Shown here piece after piece: positions 12,455-23,254 of a stretch of 64,000 bases of DNA (the first letter of the stretch is position 1; each line of letters starts with the position of its first letter). The translations under genes were made by a program, and so were the position numbers. The notes under the pieces were generated by a model. The model was not told the DNA's origin. It was given only the letters and a program-made list of their open reading frames with translations, and did no database searches. The stretch lies in contig MU270039.1 of NCBI GenBank assembly GCA_021432635.1, forward strand, positions 310,001-374,000, read 5' to 3'. Origin of the DNA: Thozetella sp. PMI_491. Its lineage: Eukaryota; Ascomycota; Sordariomycetes; Chaetosphaeriales; Chaetosphaeriaceae.

Positions 12455-15400
12455 ATGTTGCTTTCCGCCCTCTGCCTGCTGGCATCGGCCGCCGCCGTGA
12501 CCTCGAAGGGGCTCCCGGATATCCCGCTCATCAAGCCAGGCGATCTTACCGCCAAGGAGGTGACGCAGGGAGCCTTCATCGTGCAGCTCAAGAATGGCGC
12601 TTCTGCAAAGCGTCTCGGACGGCGGGCTGCTCACGAAAAGTTCCACAAGCGGGCGTCTCTGGGCCTGGACTACACGGTCCGGACCGAGTTCACCAACGAG
12701 AACCTTTTCTATGGTGTGTCCATTCAGCTTAACCAGAACAAAACCACGGCTGAGGTCCAGGCCGTTCTGAGTGACATCCCCGAGGTTCAGGCTGTGTGGC
12801 CCATCCGCATGGTTGCCAAGCCCACTCCTGCAGCTGTTGGAAACTTCTCGACTTTCGATGTTAGCCAATCCAGCAGCGTGGCTGGCCAGTGGACACCGGC
12901 GGACGACAGCCCGGTCCTCCCTCTTATCAAGGGAGCCAACGTGCTGTCCACTCACCAAATGGCCGATGTTGACAAGCTTCATGCCATGGGCATCAAGGGC
13001 AAGGGCATCAAGGTTGGTGTTGTCGATACAGGTTAGTTATCTCTCCCCAAAACAGAAATCGCTGGGAATCCGGAAAACGTCACGATATGAGGACTGTTTG
13101 ATTGTGGGGTTTAGCCAAAAGGACCAACAGCTAACTCGTCTCTTAGGAATTGATTACCGTCACCCATCTCTTGGTGGCGGTTTTGGTCCTGGTTTCAAGG
13201 TCGCCGGTGGTTATGCCTTCGTGGACGATAACTGGAACGGGCGAGGAGTCCCGATTGAGTCGCCGGATCCTATCGCGACGTGCAGCAACAATGCACATGG
13301 TAGCCATACTTCCGGTCAGTTAATTCTTCAACTCTAGCCATTCTTGTGACATTTGTTAAAATTAAATATAGGCATTATCGGCATGCAGGACCCTGCAGAT
13401 ATGGGCTTCGGCCTCAGTGGAGTTGCCCCTGAGGCAACTCTTTACATGTACAAGGTCTTCAGCTGCGCCTATGTAAGTACCACACGCGGCAGTCTATGAT
13501 CATCATAATGGCCCAAAATAGCTGCCTCCTGTACATGATATTCGAGCCAATACTAACCTTTAATAGAGCAGCACTCCTGACGATATCGTCATGAAGGGCA
13601 TGATTAAGGCTGTGGAGGACGGCGTGGACGTCATCAGCATGTCTCTTGGCTTTACCTCCTACTTCGTAGCCAATTCGCCCTACACCGACCTGATCAAGTC
13701 CATCATCGGCCAGGGAGTCGGCATCGTTGTGTCCAACGGAAATGCCGGAGAGCTCGGCATCTACGCCGAGTCATCCCCGGCGGACGGAGATGGCGTCATC
13801 GCTGTGGGCTCGGTGACCAACAAACAGTTCCCGATCCTCTACACGGCGGAAGACTCCACGGGCGCAAGCTTCCAGTACGGCTCTGTCTGGCCTCTGGATA
13901 CCCCCGATCTCAAGGTCTACTATCACGGTAGTGAATGCACCTACAATGCGGTATGTATCATCATAACTATGTGGCAATCCGTACTGACCGATGTCTACAG
14001 TGGGCCGCCACCGGTGCTGCCGTAGGGGGGTCCAACACGACCGTCGTGATCGCTGAGACAGGAACCTGCGCGCTTGGATCCCAGATGAGCGGAGCATCTG
14101 CTTTCGGAATCAAGTATCTAATTGCTGCCACTGCAGAGAGACTTGACCCTTCGCCTTTTGGCCAGGACATCGAGCTCCAGATCCCGTTCCCGAGCGTTGC
14201 CACCGTCGTTGTCACTCCTGCTGTCGGCGCACAGCTAATCAAGAACATCCAAGCCGATCCTTCCTACACGATCAAGTTCAACAGCTCCGCCGCTGGTACC
14301 ATGGATCTCGTTACCGGCGGCTTGATGAGCAACTTCTCGAGCTTCGGCCCATCTTGGGACTCGCTCTCGGTCAAGCCCACTCTTTCTGCGCCGGGTGGTA
14401 AGATTCTGGCAACGTACGTAATTACCCGACCATTTACTTGCATGCACATTCAAGAGGTAGCTAATCAAGACTGGATACAGCTGGCCTCTTGGACCCTCTG
14501 GTGGTTATGCTATCATTTCGGGAACGTCGATGGCCGCGCCTTTTGTTGCCGGGGCGTACGCTCTAGTCAAGTCTCAGTTCCCGAACCTCTCCGTGGCTCA
14601 GATTGGCAACCTACTGCAGTCCACATCTACACCGATGTCGTATGTGTACGATAAGTCCATTCTCTCGACTGTTGCTCACCAGGGAGCTGGTATGGTCAAC
14701 CCCTACAAGGCGATTACCTACGGAACCCTGGTAAGCCCGTCTCAGATCAACCTTGGCGACTTGGACGATTTCCAGAGAACTGCTCAGACCATTACCATCA
14801 CGAACAAGGCCACGTCCGGGAAGAAGGTTTTCGAAATCACTCACCAGGGAGCGGGCTACGCTGAGCTCTTTCCCTACCCGGACCTTCTGGACCCCAATTC
14901 CTGGAACCAGCTCGGCCAGCCTCAGTTCGCCACATACGCTACTGCTCGCTTCTCGCAGACCCGAATTACCGTGCACGCCGGGGAGACGCTGGAGTTCCGG
15001 GCCTACATCACCCAGCCGAAGCTCACCGCGGAGCAAATCGCCAAGACGCCGATCATCTCGGGCTTCTTCCAGCTCACGTCCGACTCTGAGACGCACACAA
15101 TCCCTTATGTCGGCGTTCCCTACTCCCGCCAGGACGAGTCCGGTTTCGACACCTCTGTGTACACCTGGTCGGATCTGGACGGCACAACATATTCCGCCGC
15201 CCAGCCCTTCGTCTATTGTGGCACCTGCACGTCTCGGGGACCCAACACTGGTTACGCCGAGTACAACGGAACCGACTGGCATTTCGCCACTGTCTGGTTC
15301 AACTTCCTCACGGGCATCCAGCATTTCCAGACCAACATTGTGCCGGCGAACACCACATTCAAACCTACTCATCATGGTGGAAGCCCTGCGAAGAACTCGG

Positions 15401-15802
15401 GTTACAAGTACCTGGACCCGGGCATTACGCCCCATGACACCTGGATGGGCATGCCCAGCTATGGCTGGATCCCGGACGCGACCCAGTACAACAATTACGC
15501 GCCGCGAGAGGATACTCCCTTCTCCTTCCCGTACCAGTCTTATTCTCCTTTCCTATGGGGTATGTATCCACATGGCAACCAGTCTTCCCCTCTAGCCTTC
15601 ATTCCAGACAAAGCTAACAGTATGCATAGGAGCTGCTTGGTTCCACACCATTGGACCCGACGGGGAGACCTTTGAGTACCTTCCCAACGGCGATTATCGC
15701 CTCCTTATCTCCCTCCTCAAGACCGGCTCGGACTACAACGACTGGTCGCAATGGGAGACGTATCTCAGCCCGGTCATTCGACTCACTGGGGACAACTTTT
15801 AG
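12455..15802 (+). CDS. Secreted subtilisin-like serine protease (S8A, Vpr/minor extracellular protease type)
   Basis: An extracellular endopeptidase made as a pre-proenzyme. Seven exons (12455-13031, 13147-13314, 13372-13472, 13567-13950, 14001-14413, 14481-15559, 15630-15802) give 964 residues. A signal peptide (MLLSALCLLASAAAVTS) is followed by an inhibitor-I9-like propeptide with the phrase GAFIVQLKNGAS. The catalytic triad is visible: Asp in VGVVDTGIDYRHP, His in NNAHGSHTSG, Ser in GTSMAAPFVAGAYAL. The C-terminal third resembles the Fn3-like domain of large fungal subtilases. The ATG at 12455 is chosen because it starts the signal peptide; an upstream in-frame ATG at 12407 would bury it. 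It probably serves nutrient protein breakdown; a role in processing the nearby repeat precursor is possible but unsupported. Confidence 0.93.
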
Positions 15803-16052
15803 TTTCTAATCTTAGTCGTTAATTCCTGCGTACAAGAGAGGCGGACGTTTTTGACGGATGCTAGCAATTAGACTTGGGTTAAAGCGAGGGAGATTTTGAT
15901 ACCGTGACTAGACTAGACACGCTTCGCTCTAGACTTCAATGAGCAGAATCTCTCGCCTTTCTAAACTTCCAGATGTAGAGTTTAAATGATGATACCTCTG
16001 TCATCTTGTTTCGTGCACGTACAAGGAGAAAAAATGGCCACTGGCTAGTCCC

Positions 16053-17560
16053 CTACTGGTTGAATCGTGCCAGCATTATAGCCAGATCCACTGTACGATT
16101 TCTCGGCTCAAGAGTAGCCCCAAAGTCCGCAAGATACTCGACCGCCTTGGCCGCATGCTCTCTTGCCCTCCTTTTATCCCCTAGCACCCAGTAAATCCTA
16201 GCTAGACTCTCATACACCTCCCCAGAGAGCGCCTCCAGACCTTCGACTTGCAATGATTTAATTGCCTCTTGGAGGATATTGATGGCTCCCTTGGCATCCC
16301 CCCTCTGGAGTGCCTTAACCATGAGGCTGATTCCCTGGGCTAGCTTCTTGCGTCGCTTATCGGATGCTTTCTTATCCGCAGCTTTCGCTGTACACAGCGC
16401 ACAGGAGCAGGTGAATCCCCATTCTCGCAACTTGGTTCTGCGCTCCTCCGACGTATCCGTGTGAGGGATATCTAAATCATGAGCATGGGGCAATTGAGTG
16501 ATCGCAGGACGCAAAGTCTTTGCTACTTACAACTGATGGTCACTTCCTCTCCGGGTTCGATGTCACGGAATGCAGCCACCCCGGCCATGATACCAGTTGC
16601 CGAAAACCGAAGGAACGAGCTTTCGGAGAATTAGTATCTCGAATCCCCACGTCACATCACACCTCTGGGTCTCATTTGCCATATCGCTACTACTTACTTA
16701 GGATTGCAGGCATGGTTGATTCTCTGAGCCTCCTATGTCAGCTTCAGACACTTAGACGGGAGAAGGGATCGGAGACTGACCGAGATGTTAGGGAACAGCG
16801 CCTTTTGTGGCACTCCGTTCAAGTATGTCCGAAAGGTATTTGCCCGAATTATACCTTCAACTCCGTGCCCGCCGGCGCCTTTGTTCAGTGCCAGTACTAG
16901 CTTAGAATCCACAAGCTGCTCGGCGGCTTGGTCCAGAAGAGAATAGCCTTCCTTTTGGGAGACAGATCCCCAAATATTCAGATCACCAACGATGGCGGAA
17001 TAGTCAATCATGAACGTTTCCTTGCGCTTGATGTGCCTTGTCGCAATAACTCCCTTGCCCCCCTTGTCCGGCATGTCTACCACGATGTGTGCAGGCTCGA
17101 GGTTGAGGTATTTCACCGTCTCCTGGCTAGGGAACGCAGAGTGGTACGCACTTCGAAGAATATCGGCTGCTTTCGCAGCGGCCGTTGGGCGGGCCAGAAT
17201 GCTGACACCATACTCCCCGAAGAAAGAATTGGTGTACAGGCAGTACTTGACGAGTTCTTCATCTTTGCTGGGCTGATTTCTCCGTGCGGCTGGCTTATTT
17301 TCAGCTACGCAGTGCGGACGGTATGTCCAGGGTCCCCATGCTTGCACGGAAGGGGCATCGTCCACAACTGCTGTGCATACCAGAAGATCGGAGGTTGAAA
17401 TCGTCTGCTTTTGCGGGCAAACCCCCACACTCTTCGTTGTGGGTATTTTATTAGTTCCGTCTTTAAACCGTGATGCATTTACTCGTGTGTCACCGGTAGC
17501 TGTCCGTATACATGTCGCTGCGAGGAGCACATGGATAAGTGCCGTACCACGGAGTTCCAT
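16053..17560 (-). CDS. SET-domain protein with N-terminal signal peptide
   Basis: A SET + post-SET protein of the SET5/SMYD-like fungal group, a family of lysine methyltransferases. Four exons (17560-16781, 16732-16698, 16619-16531, 16471-16053) give 440 residues. The SET core begins near residue 165 (DMPDKGGKGVIATRHIKRKE). The joined exons restore the AdoMet/knot motifs INHACNPN and GEEVTISYI, and the cysteine-rich post-SET segment GFTCSCALC follows. The 35-nt second exon carries the NHACNP motif. The odd point is the start: residues 1-23 read as a secretion signal (LIHVLLAATCIRTATG), and the region before SET has several Cys, so the product seems directed to the secretory pathway rather than the nucleus. 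The C-terminus is TPR-like helical. Substrate unknown. Confidence 0.85.
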
Positions 17561-18632
17561 GGCTGTATGCGTCGCGACACATGGCTGTGAAAAGTGATTA
17601 GAAGGAAGACTGTCTGCTTGATTTCATCAGTGTTATTCGGTGACCGGACCTAAGCATCGCCCTCTATTCCTTCGTCGCTTTGTTTCACGCCTCGGCGCCT
17701 AAATTGTGTGGTGCACACCTTATATAGCCGCTCTACGAGGAGGGTATATTGCGACAGGTATCTAGATATGAGTATGCATATGGCATGTATATGAGCGTTT
17801 GAAATCATGTCGATGAGGAGGGGTAGCTCATGTAAATGGCCCAGTGCCTTTAGGCTTCCTGTTCGAAACCTAACTGCCGTTCGACCTTTAATATCGTGAC
17901 TCAATTCAGCTCGAACCCTGCCACCGCACCAATTCACGATGATCTACAAGATGACCTCTGCATGGTCATAATTGCTATAGCTTGGGTTACTTACATTGGT
18001 GACCCCGCATTCGTTTGCCATCCCTCCGAAACCCAACTGGAGGCCATGCTTGCGCGCGAAGCAGAGATCACGTGTGCGAATGCTGCCGGATCTCATCTCC
18101 AGTAAAAGACAAGAGATAGGAGAATCTCCCGAGCTTATTCAATCGATTAAATCTTAATGAGCCTGATATCAGCTCCTACATCATGGTTCTTGATCTTCAG
18201 GCCTGACTGTGTAGATTCGACGCGACCTCGTTCAGGCCAAGCGACGGCGAATGGCCATAGCCATAGCCGCCAGTCTCTTTGCTGTTTGATACTATATTAT
18301 CAAGTGTACACAACTATTACATCTGCTGATAGCATCTTGCTGAGCCCTTGCACGAGCTAAGGTAGGCACCCGCCGCCCCCAAACAGTAGCTCCTATGCAT
18401 CTTGGCGCCAAGGTGGTGTGGGTAAGGTAACAGCACATAGTATAGACAGTTACCTTGGCAAGCCTCCTAGGCGCGGGATAGACCCCATAAATCAGTGTCA
18501 CCTCCAATGGGAACTACCTCATTGGACCCATCTCATCGGATTGGTGGATCGCTCAGCATAAGGTGGCATACACCGTACCCACGCCCCGGTATTGCTGTAA
18601 CCCTAGTCTCTATGTTGTCCTTGTGCCAGCGG
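17561..18632. other. Intergenic region
   Basis: About 1.07 kb between the SET gene start and the 3' end of the UstYa-like gene. I see no coding features, repeats or RNA genes that I can support. Confidence 0.45.
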
Positions 18633-19646
18633 CTAAGCAGTACCGTGTTCATGCGGCTGCCAAGTCCCTCGGTGAGGGTTGGTGAGTAGGCCATCGTGGA
18701 TCGAAAAGCTGCGCTCCGCAGCCCACTCCATCAAGTGGTCCCAGTCAACGCAGACGTGATCCATATGTGCTAGTGGCTTCGGCATGTCTTGGGTAGGTAG
18801 CCATTTGTATCGGTATAACGAGAGATCACCCTGGCACATGATGGATTGGCGGAGGCTAGAACGGCGTTAACCTCCGAGCAGGTGGTGATACGCCATGCAT
18901 TAGCACTTACTTCTCTAGGCAGTGATCCACATGCTCGCCGATACCACCTGGGAACGGTGGCTTGAAGATTTCCCAGTCGTCGGGATAGCTCTCTGGGAAG
19001 AGTGTTCGCCGTAGCGTTTTCTATCCGAACAGTCAGTAACTGCAGTTGCCTGCAGGATGCTGCCGAGACCAGGCACGTACTAAGCAATGAAGGCTATGGA
19101 AGACGGTCGGCAGCCCTGCGACATCACCCGAGCCGTCATTAAGTTCTATCGACGTGAAATTGGATCGCTGAGCCTCGTCAGGATGCACCCGTATGTTCAT
19201 GTCTAGACGAGTCAGAATGTCGCACCTCGGAAAGGAGACAGCGCGAGAGAGAACTTACGCTCCAACAAGCCGTCCCAGGCATCGTCCAGTTCTGGTCGTG
19301 GCAGACCCTGGAACTTCTTGTTTACGTCGTCTTCAACGAAAAACTCATCATCGAGCTTTTGTAACTTAAGGCCGTATCCATTCCCGGACACCACTGTTCT
19401 CAAGTCAGCTGCAGAACGCGTGAAGCGCCATAGGGAAAGCAACTCACCATGAGTCGGCAATCTTGGTAGCACAGCTGATCCCCTGTGGTAGCCGGTGAAG
19501 TAGGCTACGGGGAGCAGACATATGGTTAAAAGATGCAAAATCAGCGACAGAATGTAGCCTCGTGGCCACCGTCGCGTCTGTTTTGTCGGCTCCTCCCAAT
19601 CCTCATCTGACTTCTCAATCAGAGGCTCGCTGAGACTGTCTGCCAT
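18633..19646 (-). CDS. UstYa-family (DUF3328) oxidase
   Basis: A member of the UstYa/DUF3328 family, whose studied members catalyse oxidative cyclisation or other oxidations of fungal RiPP core peptides such as ustiloxin, phomopsin, asperipin and cyclochlorotine. Five exons (19646-19448, 19393-19259, 19202-19081, 19020-18911, 18855-18633) give 262 residues, normal size. One membrane helix lies near residues 31-52 (GYILSLILHLLTICLLPVAY) after a cytosolic tail. Family marks are LPRPELDDAWDGLL, NIRVHPDEAQRSNFTSIELN, GLPTVFHSLHCL and the two metal-site-like HxxHC motifs, HSLHC and HVDHC, then CADW-like VCVDWDHLMEW and FSIHDGLLTNP near the end. The first 54-nt intron is also readable in frame, so retention would add 18 residues. 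It is divergent from the repeat precursor at 20666, the classic arrangement for this enzyme and its substrate. Confidence 0.93.
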
Positions 19647-19652
19647 CGTCAA

Positions 19653-20665
19653 CCTCTAAGTCTCCGGCGCGCACAACACGCGAGAGGCCGGTTTGTAGGG
19701 CCAAGGTTGAAGCAGTCCTGGCTAGAATTTCGTGCATCATCGGTAGTAAAGCCGACCGCTCGGGGCAGAACCCAAGAGTCTCGGACAAGTTATTCTGAAG
19801 CGGGAAGGTGGAAGGGGCGCGTGTTGGTCAGCGAATCCTTCGAGACTAGGTGCTCTGCGTTACCCGGGGCTGATGGTCGTGCCCCATGCCCCCTATCCCG
19901 AAAGTGGCACTAACCGGTCGCTCATCCGCTTCAATTGGCCTAGATCCTGTTGCCGCCTACCTATAGCATCCTTGATGCCAGTCATACAAGCGGGGGTGGT
20001 CTCGCCGTCGGACTCTGGAGGGTTTCCGGCCATGCGAAAATGTCCTTAAATCGATTACACCGGCCCGCAAGTGGGGACAGAGAGACCTCACAATAGGAAG
20101 CTGTGCGACAAGCCAAGACATCAACTAGGCAAATGTCCCCCGTGTCTTACCTCCGTAGAATATTCTAGCCTGTTTAAGGGGCCGTGTGTTACGCAAAAGC
20201 ATTGCGCCGTCGCCCCAGATCTGGAAGCTGTTCTCTTTGATCTGTAGCCGTAAGGGCACGGTTTGGCCAGCAGGAGGCGAAATTAGCTTTGTGTATGGGG
20301 AAAAGCTCCAATGGGGCTCAAGACATTCGCATGCGCGAGTGAGAAGGATCCGTCGCAAGGATGCGTGCATTGGTCAGCTCGGCACCGCTGCTGGAACTTT
20401 GGTGAGCGGCCGTAGGCAAGCGGGGCACGGGTTCCACGCCCCAGTCCTTAGATGCACTGACTACCACCTAGACTCGTGTGCGTACCGTCGCTTCGGCGCA
20501 TGGAACATGGGGTCGGAAGGGAACCCCGGGAATGATTCGCGCGTGATATAAAGGTGTCGCAAGCGGAGCAACGTCCCCTCGAGCCAAGTCTTCGCTTCCT
20601 CTGATGTAAAGCTTATTCCGACCATCACCCACCAATTCCTTTTCCGGCTCGCACGTTATACCAAG
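19653..20665. promoter_or_regulatory. Divergent promoter between UstYa-like gene and repeat precursor
   Basis: About 1 kb shared by two divergent genes. No gene is supported inside. A TATAAA box (20547-20552) serves the precursor. The head-to-head layout allows one regulator to control enzyme and substrate together. Confidence 0.5.
20547..20552 (+). promoter_or_regulatory. TATA box of the repeat-precursor gene
   Basis: TATAAA lies 114 bp upstream of the precursor ATG, a normal spacing for a highly expressed fungal secreted-protein gene with a short leader. Confidence 0.5.
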
Positions 20666-21337
20666 ATGAAGGCTACTACGATCTTGCTTGCTGGCATCGC
20701 CTGCGCTGCCTCTGCTGTCGCTGCTCCGACGCCTGTGGAGGCCGCTGCTGCGCCTGTGGAGGACGTCTTGTTGAAAGGAAACTCCGGCATCTGGAAGGAG
20801 AAGCGCGCGGAGGAAGATGTTTACCTGAGCGGTAACACTGAACAGCACGGTTGGAAGTCGAAGCGTGCCGAAGAGGATGTGTACCTGAGCGGCAATACCG
20901 AGCAACATGGCTGGAAGTCGAAGCGCGCCGAGGACGTTGTTCTGAGCGGCAACACCGAGCAGCACGGCTGGAAGCGCGCTGAAGACGTTGTCCTGAGCGG
21001 CAATACCGAGCAACACGGCTGGAAGCGCGCCGAGGACGTGGTCCTGAGCGGCAATACCGAGCAGCACGGCTGGAAGCGCGCTGAGGACATTGTCCTGACC
21101 GGCAACACCGAGCAGCACGGCTGGAAGCGCGCTGAGGATGTTGTCCTGAGCGGCAATACCGAGCAACACGGTTGGAAGCGCGCTGAGGACGTTGTTCTTA
21201 CCGGCAACACCGAGCAACACGGTTGGAAGCGCGCTGAGGACGTTGTTCTGACCGGCAACACCGAACAACACGGCTGGAAGTCGAAGCGTGCCGAGGATAT
21301 CGTTCTGACCGGTAACACTGAAGTGCGTCACTGGTAA
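20666..21337 (+). CDS. Kex2-processed repeat precursor, candidate RiPP (dikaritin-type) precursor peptide
   Basis: A 223-residue intronless secretory protein made almost wholly of tandem units. Residues 1-19 are a signal peptide (MKATTILLAGIACAASAVA). Residues 32-47 hold a decayed unit (EDVLLKGNSGIW, KEKR). Then come ten units: two of AEEDVYLSGNTEQHGWKSKR (48-67, 68-87), seven of the AED-V/I-VL-S/T-GNTEQHGW type ending KR or KSKR (88-208), and a last unit ending GNTEVRHW at the C-terminus (209-223). Every unit is bounded by Lys-Arg, the Kex2 site, so the Golgi protease would free about ten nearly identical 15-mers. Precursors of ustiloxin, phomopsin and asperipin have this design, and a UstYa-family oxidase is divergently transcribed next door. 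Conserved side chains for cross-linking are His and Trp; Tyr occurs only in units 1-2. The modified product is inference. Alternatives are an unmodified Kex2-processed secreted peptide or, less likely, a pheromone. Confidence 0.9.
   Translation: MKATTILLAGIACAASAVAAPTPVEAAAAPVEDVLLKGNSGIWKEKRAEEDVYLSGNTEQHGWKSKRAEEDVYLSGNTEQHGWKSKRAEDVVLSGNTEQHGWKRAEDVVLSGNTEQHGWKRAEDVVLSGNTEQHGWKRAEDIVLTGNTEQHGWKRAEDVVLSGNTEQHGWKRAEDVVLTGNTEQHGWKRAEDVVLTGNTEQHGWKSKRAEDIVLTGNTEVRHW
20807..21334 (+). repeat. Coding tandem repeat, ten units of 45-60 nt
   Basis: The DNA repeats behind the precursor units are 51 nt (17 codons) in the middle, 60 nt in the first two copies, and 57 and 45 nt in the last two. Copies are nearly identical at the nucleotide level, including silent positions, which points to recent expansion or gene-conversion-like homogenisation. 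Confidence 0.93.
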
Positions 21338-22051
21338 TGGGGTGCCCAATCCACAAGATGCAACGCAAGAGTCGACTGTTGAGAGCACCATGGTGCAATT
21401 GAACCGCCATGCCGCTCAGATGCCTTACACCTCTTACCTAAAAGATGGCATTACCATAGGTGATTCGCAGGGCGAATCCAATGATTGTACACGTGCTCTC
21501 CTGCATCAGCTCCGTGCTAGTCCTTAGAATCGGCCGAGGTTACACATTGTGAAGATTGAAGGGGCCATGTATCCAGGCGTGTTCGAACTTTTGCGTTGTA
21601 GCCAGTAGTATAAAGCCCCAGAGCTGGTTCCGATCCATAAGTGCTCGGAAACTTTGAGTAGTCGTGGGCCGTCGAACCATCCTGGCAAATATCCATGCAG
21701 TGAAGGGCCAGGTAGGATAGTATTTATGCATGGCCTAGTCGTGATGTGATTATCGCCCCTATTGGGGACCGCTACTCGAGGGCTTCATGGATCACATGCA
21801 TCATGCTGCTCCAGGTTGGATGGCCGGCAATGTTTATATATACAGCAGCTATGGCTCTAGCTACAGCTAGATATGATACACGGTATCTACCTTGTGCTTT
21901 CACAGCAACTGGAGTTTTGCTAAATATGTACAGGAACAGATGGCCCAAGAGGGCCTCTCGATCAAGTTCGGAGCCAGAGATGTTCTCACAGGCCGAACCG
22001 AGGGTGAGCGATCGACCGCATTCCCTGACACTTTCCTACTCAGGAGGCTGC
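21338..22051. other. Intergenic, between convergent precursor and LPMO genes
   Basis: About 710 bp that should hold both 3' ends. Short tandem TAGCTA-type sequence near 21840-21880. No gene supported. Confidence 0.4.
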
Positions 22052-23254
22052 TTATTCAGAAACGCACTGAGAGTAGTCTATAAATAGCTGTTAGTGACGA
22101 TCTGAACGTTCTGTGAAAAACATAAACTTACAATCGTTCCAGAACTTGCAGGTTCCGGTGGCGCAAGTAGTAGAGCCGCTGTAGTTCGTGCCACCGCACT
22201 GTCCGTAGAGAGGAACGCTAGCCGCAGACGGCGCAGTTGCCGTAGGGGCAGCGCTGGTGAGGGTGACAAAGGTGGTTGGGGCAGCGGTAACGGTGGAAGT
22301 AATCTCATCGTCATCGTCGGCATCGCAGGAATCATCCTCGCCGGCGTCAGTAGTGGTAGCCGGGGCGGCAGGGGTGGTGGTGGTGGCGGGCTCAGTGTCG
22401 ACGGGAGCAGCCGAGGATGCAATCAGAGTCACGGGGGAAGTAGCAGCGGGGGTCGTAGAGGTAGCAGCGGGAGCCGGGGTCGTGGTGGCAGAGCCGGAGC
22501 CGGAGCCAGATCCAGAGCCGCTGCCGGAGCCGAAAAGAGCGGGGCCGGGGATGGTGTACTGGATGTCGCTCACATACGGGTTGAAGATGATGCCCGGGTC
22601 GGTGGTCGAGTAGAGAGCAGTGCCCAGGGTGCCTTCCGGCAACTCAGTGCCAGAGCCGGTGACCGCAATGTTGAAGCACTGAGGGTAGTTCTGGGCACCG
22701 TTCTCGGCGGTGGCGCCATGGAGAGCGATAATCTCGTGGCGGAAGACGTAGTTGCCGGCCTTCAGGTTCGAGGGGACCGTGGTGGTCCAGGTCATGTTGT
22801 TGTCGATCAGCTTCTGGGCGGCCCAGCCGTTGTCGAAGCCGGCCTCGTCGATCTTGACCCACTTGAGGGTGGTCTTGTCGATGGAGGCGGCGTCGCCAGT
22901 GAAGGCGGCGACATAGGTCAGGACCGGGCCGATCCCATGGGGCCAGTTGGGCCAAAAGAAGTCGACAGTGCCACCGGCCGAAACCGTGGCGACCTGGGTG
23001 CCGGGGGCCGAGTTCTTGTGGCAGTTGATGTCCGAGGTGCTGTACGAGTTGGGCTCAACGAAACCGTTGTCCAAGTTCTCGGCATACCAGGCGGCAATAT
23101 CGGGGAGCTGTCCTCCGTTCACCTTCTGGTAGTAGTAGTCCAGGAGGAAACCTTGGTTCCGGACGCCATCGGTGATGAACTCCTTGACGGTGCCGTGAGC
23201 GGCGGCGGTGGAGGCAAGAGCTCCGAGGACGGCGAGGGCGGTCTTGTAAGACAT
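22052..23254 (-). CDS. AA9 lytic polysaccharide monooxygenase with C-terminal CBM1
   Basis: A secreted copper enzyme that oxidatively cleaves cellulose or related glucans. Two exons (23254-22132 and a 26-nt exon 22077-22052) give 382 residues. A 19-residue signal peptide precedes His20, the N-terminal histidine-brace ligand (HGTVKEF). The second copper His lies in NWPHGIGPV and the axial-Tyr region in AQNYPQCFNIAVTG. The catalytic domain ends near residue 235 (PGPALF). A Gly-Ser repeat (GSGSGSGS), Thr/Pro/Ala-rich stretches and an unusual acidic patch (GEDDSCDADDDDE) form the linker. The cellulose-binding module starts at YGQCGGTNYSG and is finished only by the tiny last exon, which supplies YYSQC. 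Expect induction by plant polysaccharides; no operator was assigned. Not obviously linked to the neighbouring repeat precursor. Confidence 0.95.

Noticed and set aside
20807-21334. Array of regular repeats as a CRISPR
   Set aside because: The repeats are coding, in frame and contiguous without unique spacers, in a eukaryote.
20666-21337. Repeat precursor as an alpha-pheromone gene
   Set aside because: KR-bounded repeats fit, but the unit lacks the Trp-start, GQ or PGQ features of ascomycete alpha-pheromones, and the STE13-type spacer dipeptides are missing.
20468-21391. Long minus-strand open frames (up to 307 codons) over the repeat precursor
   Set aside because: They are the reverse reading of the repeats and inherit their periodicity. 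The plus strand has a signal peptide, KR sites and a TATA box.
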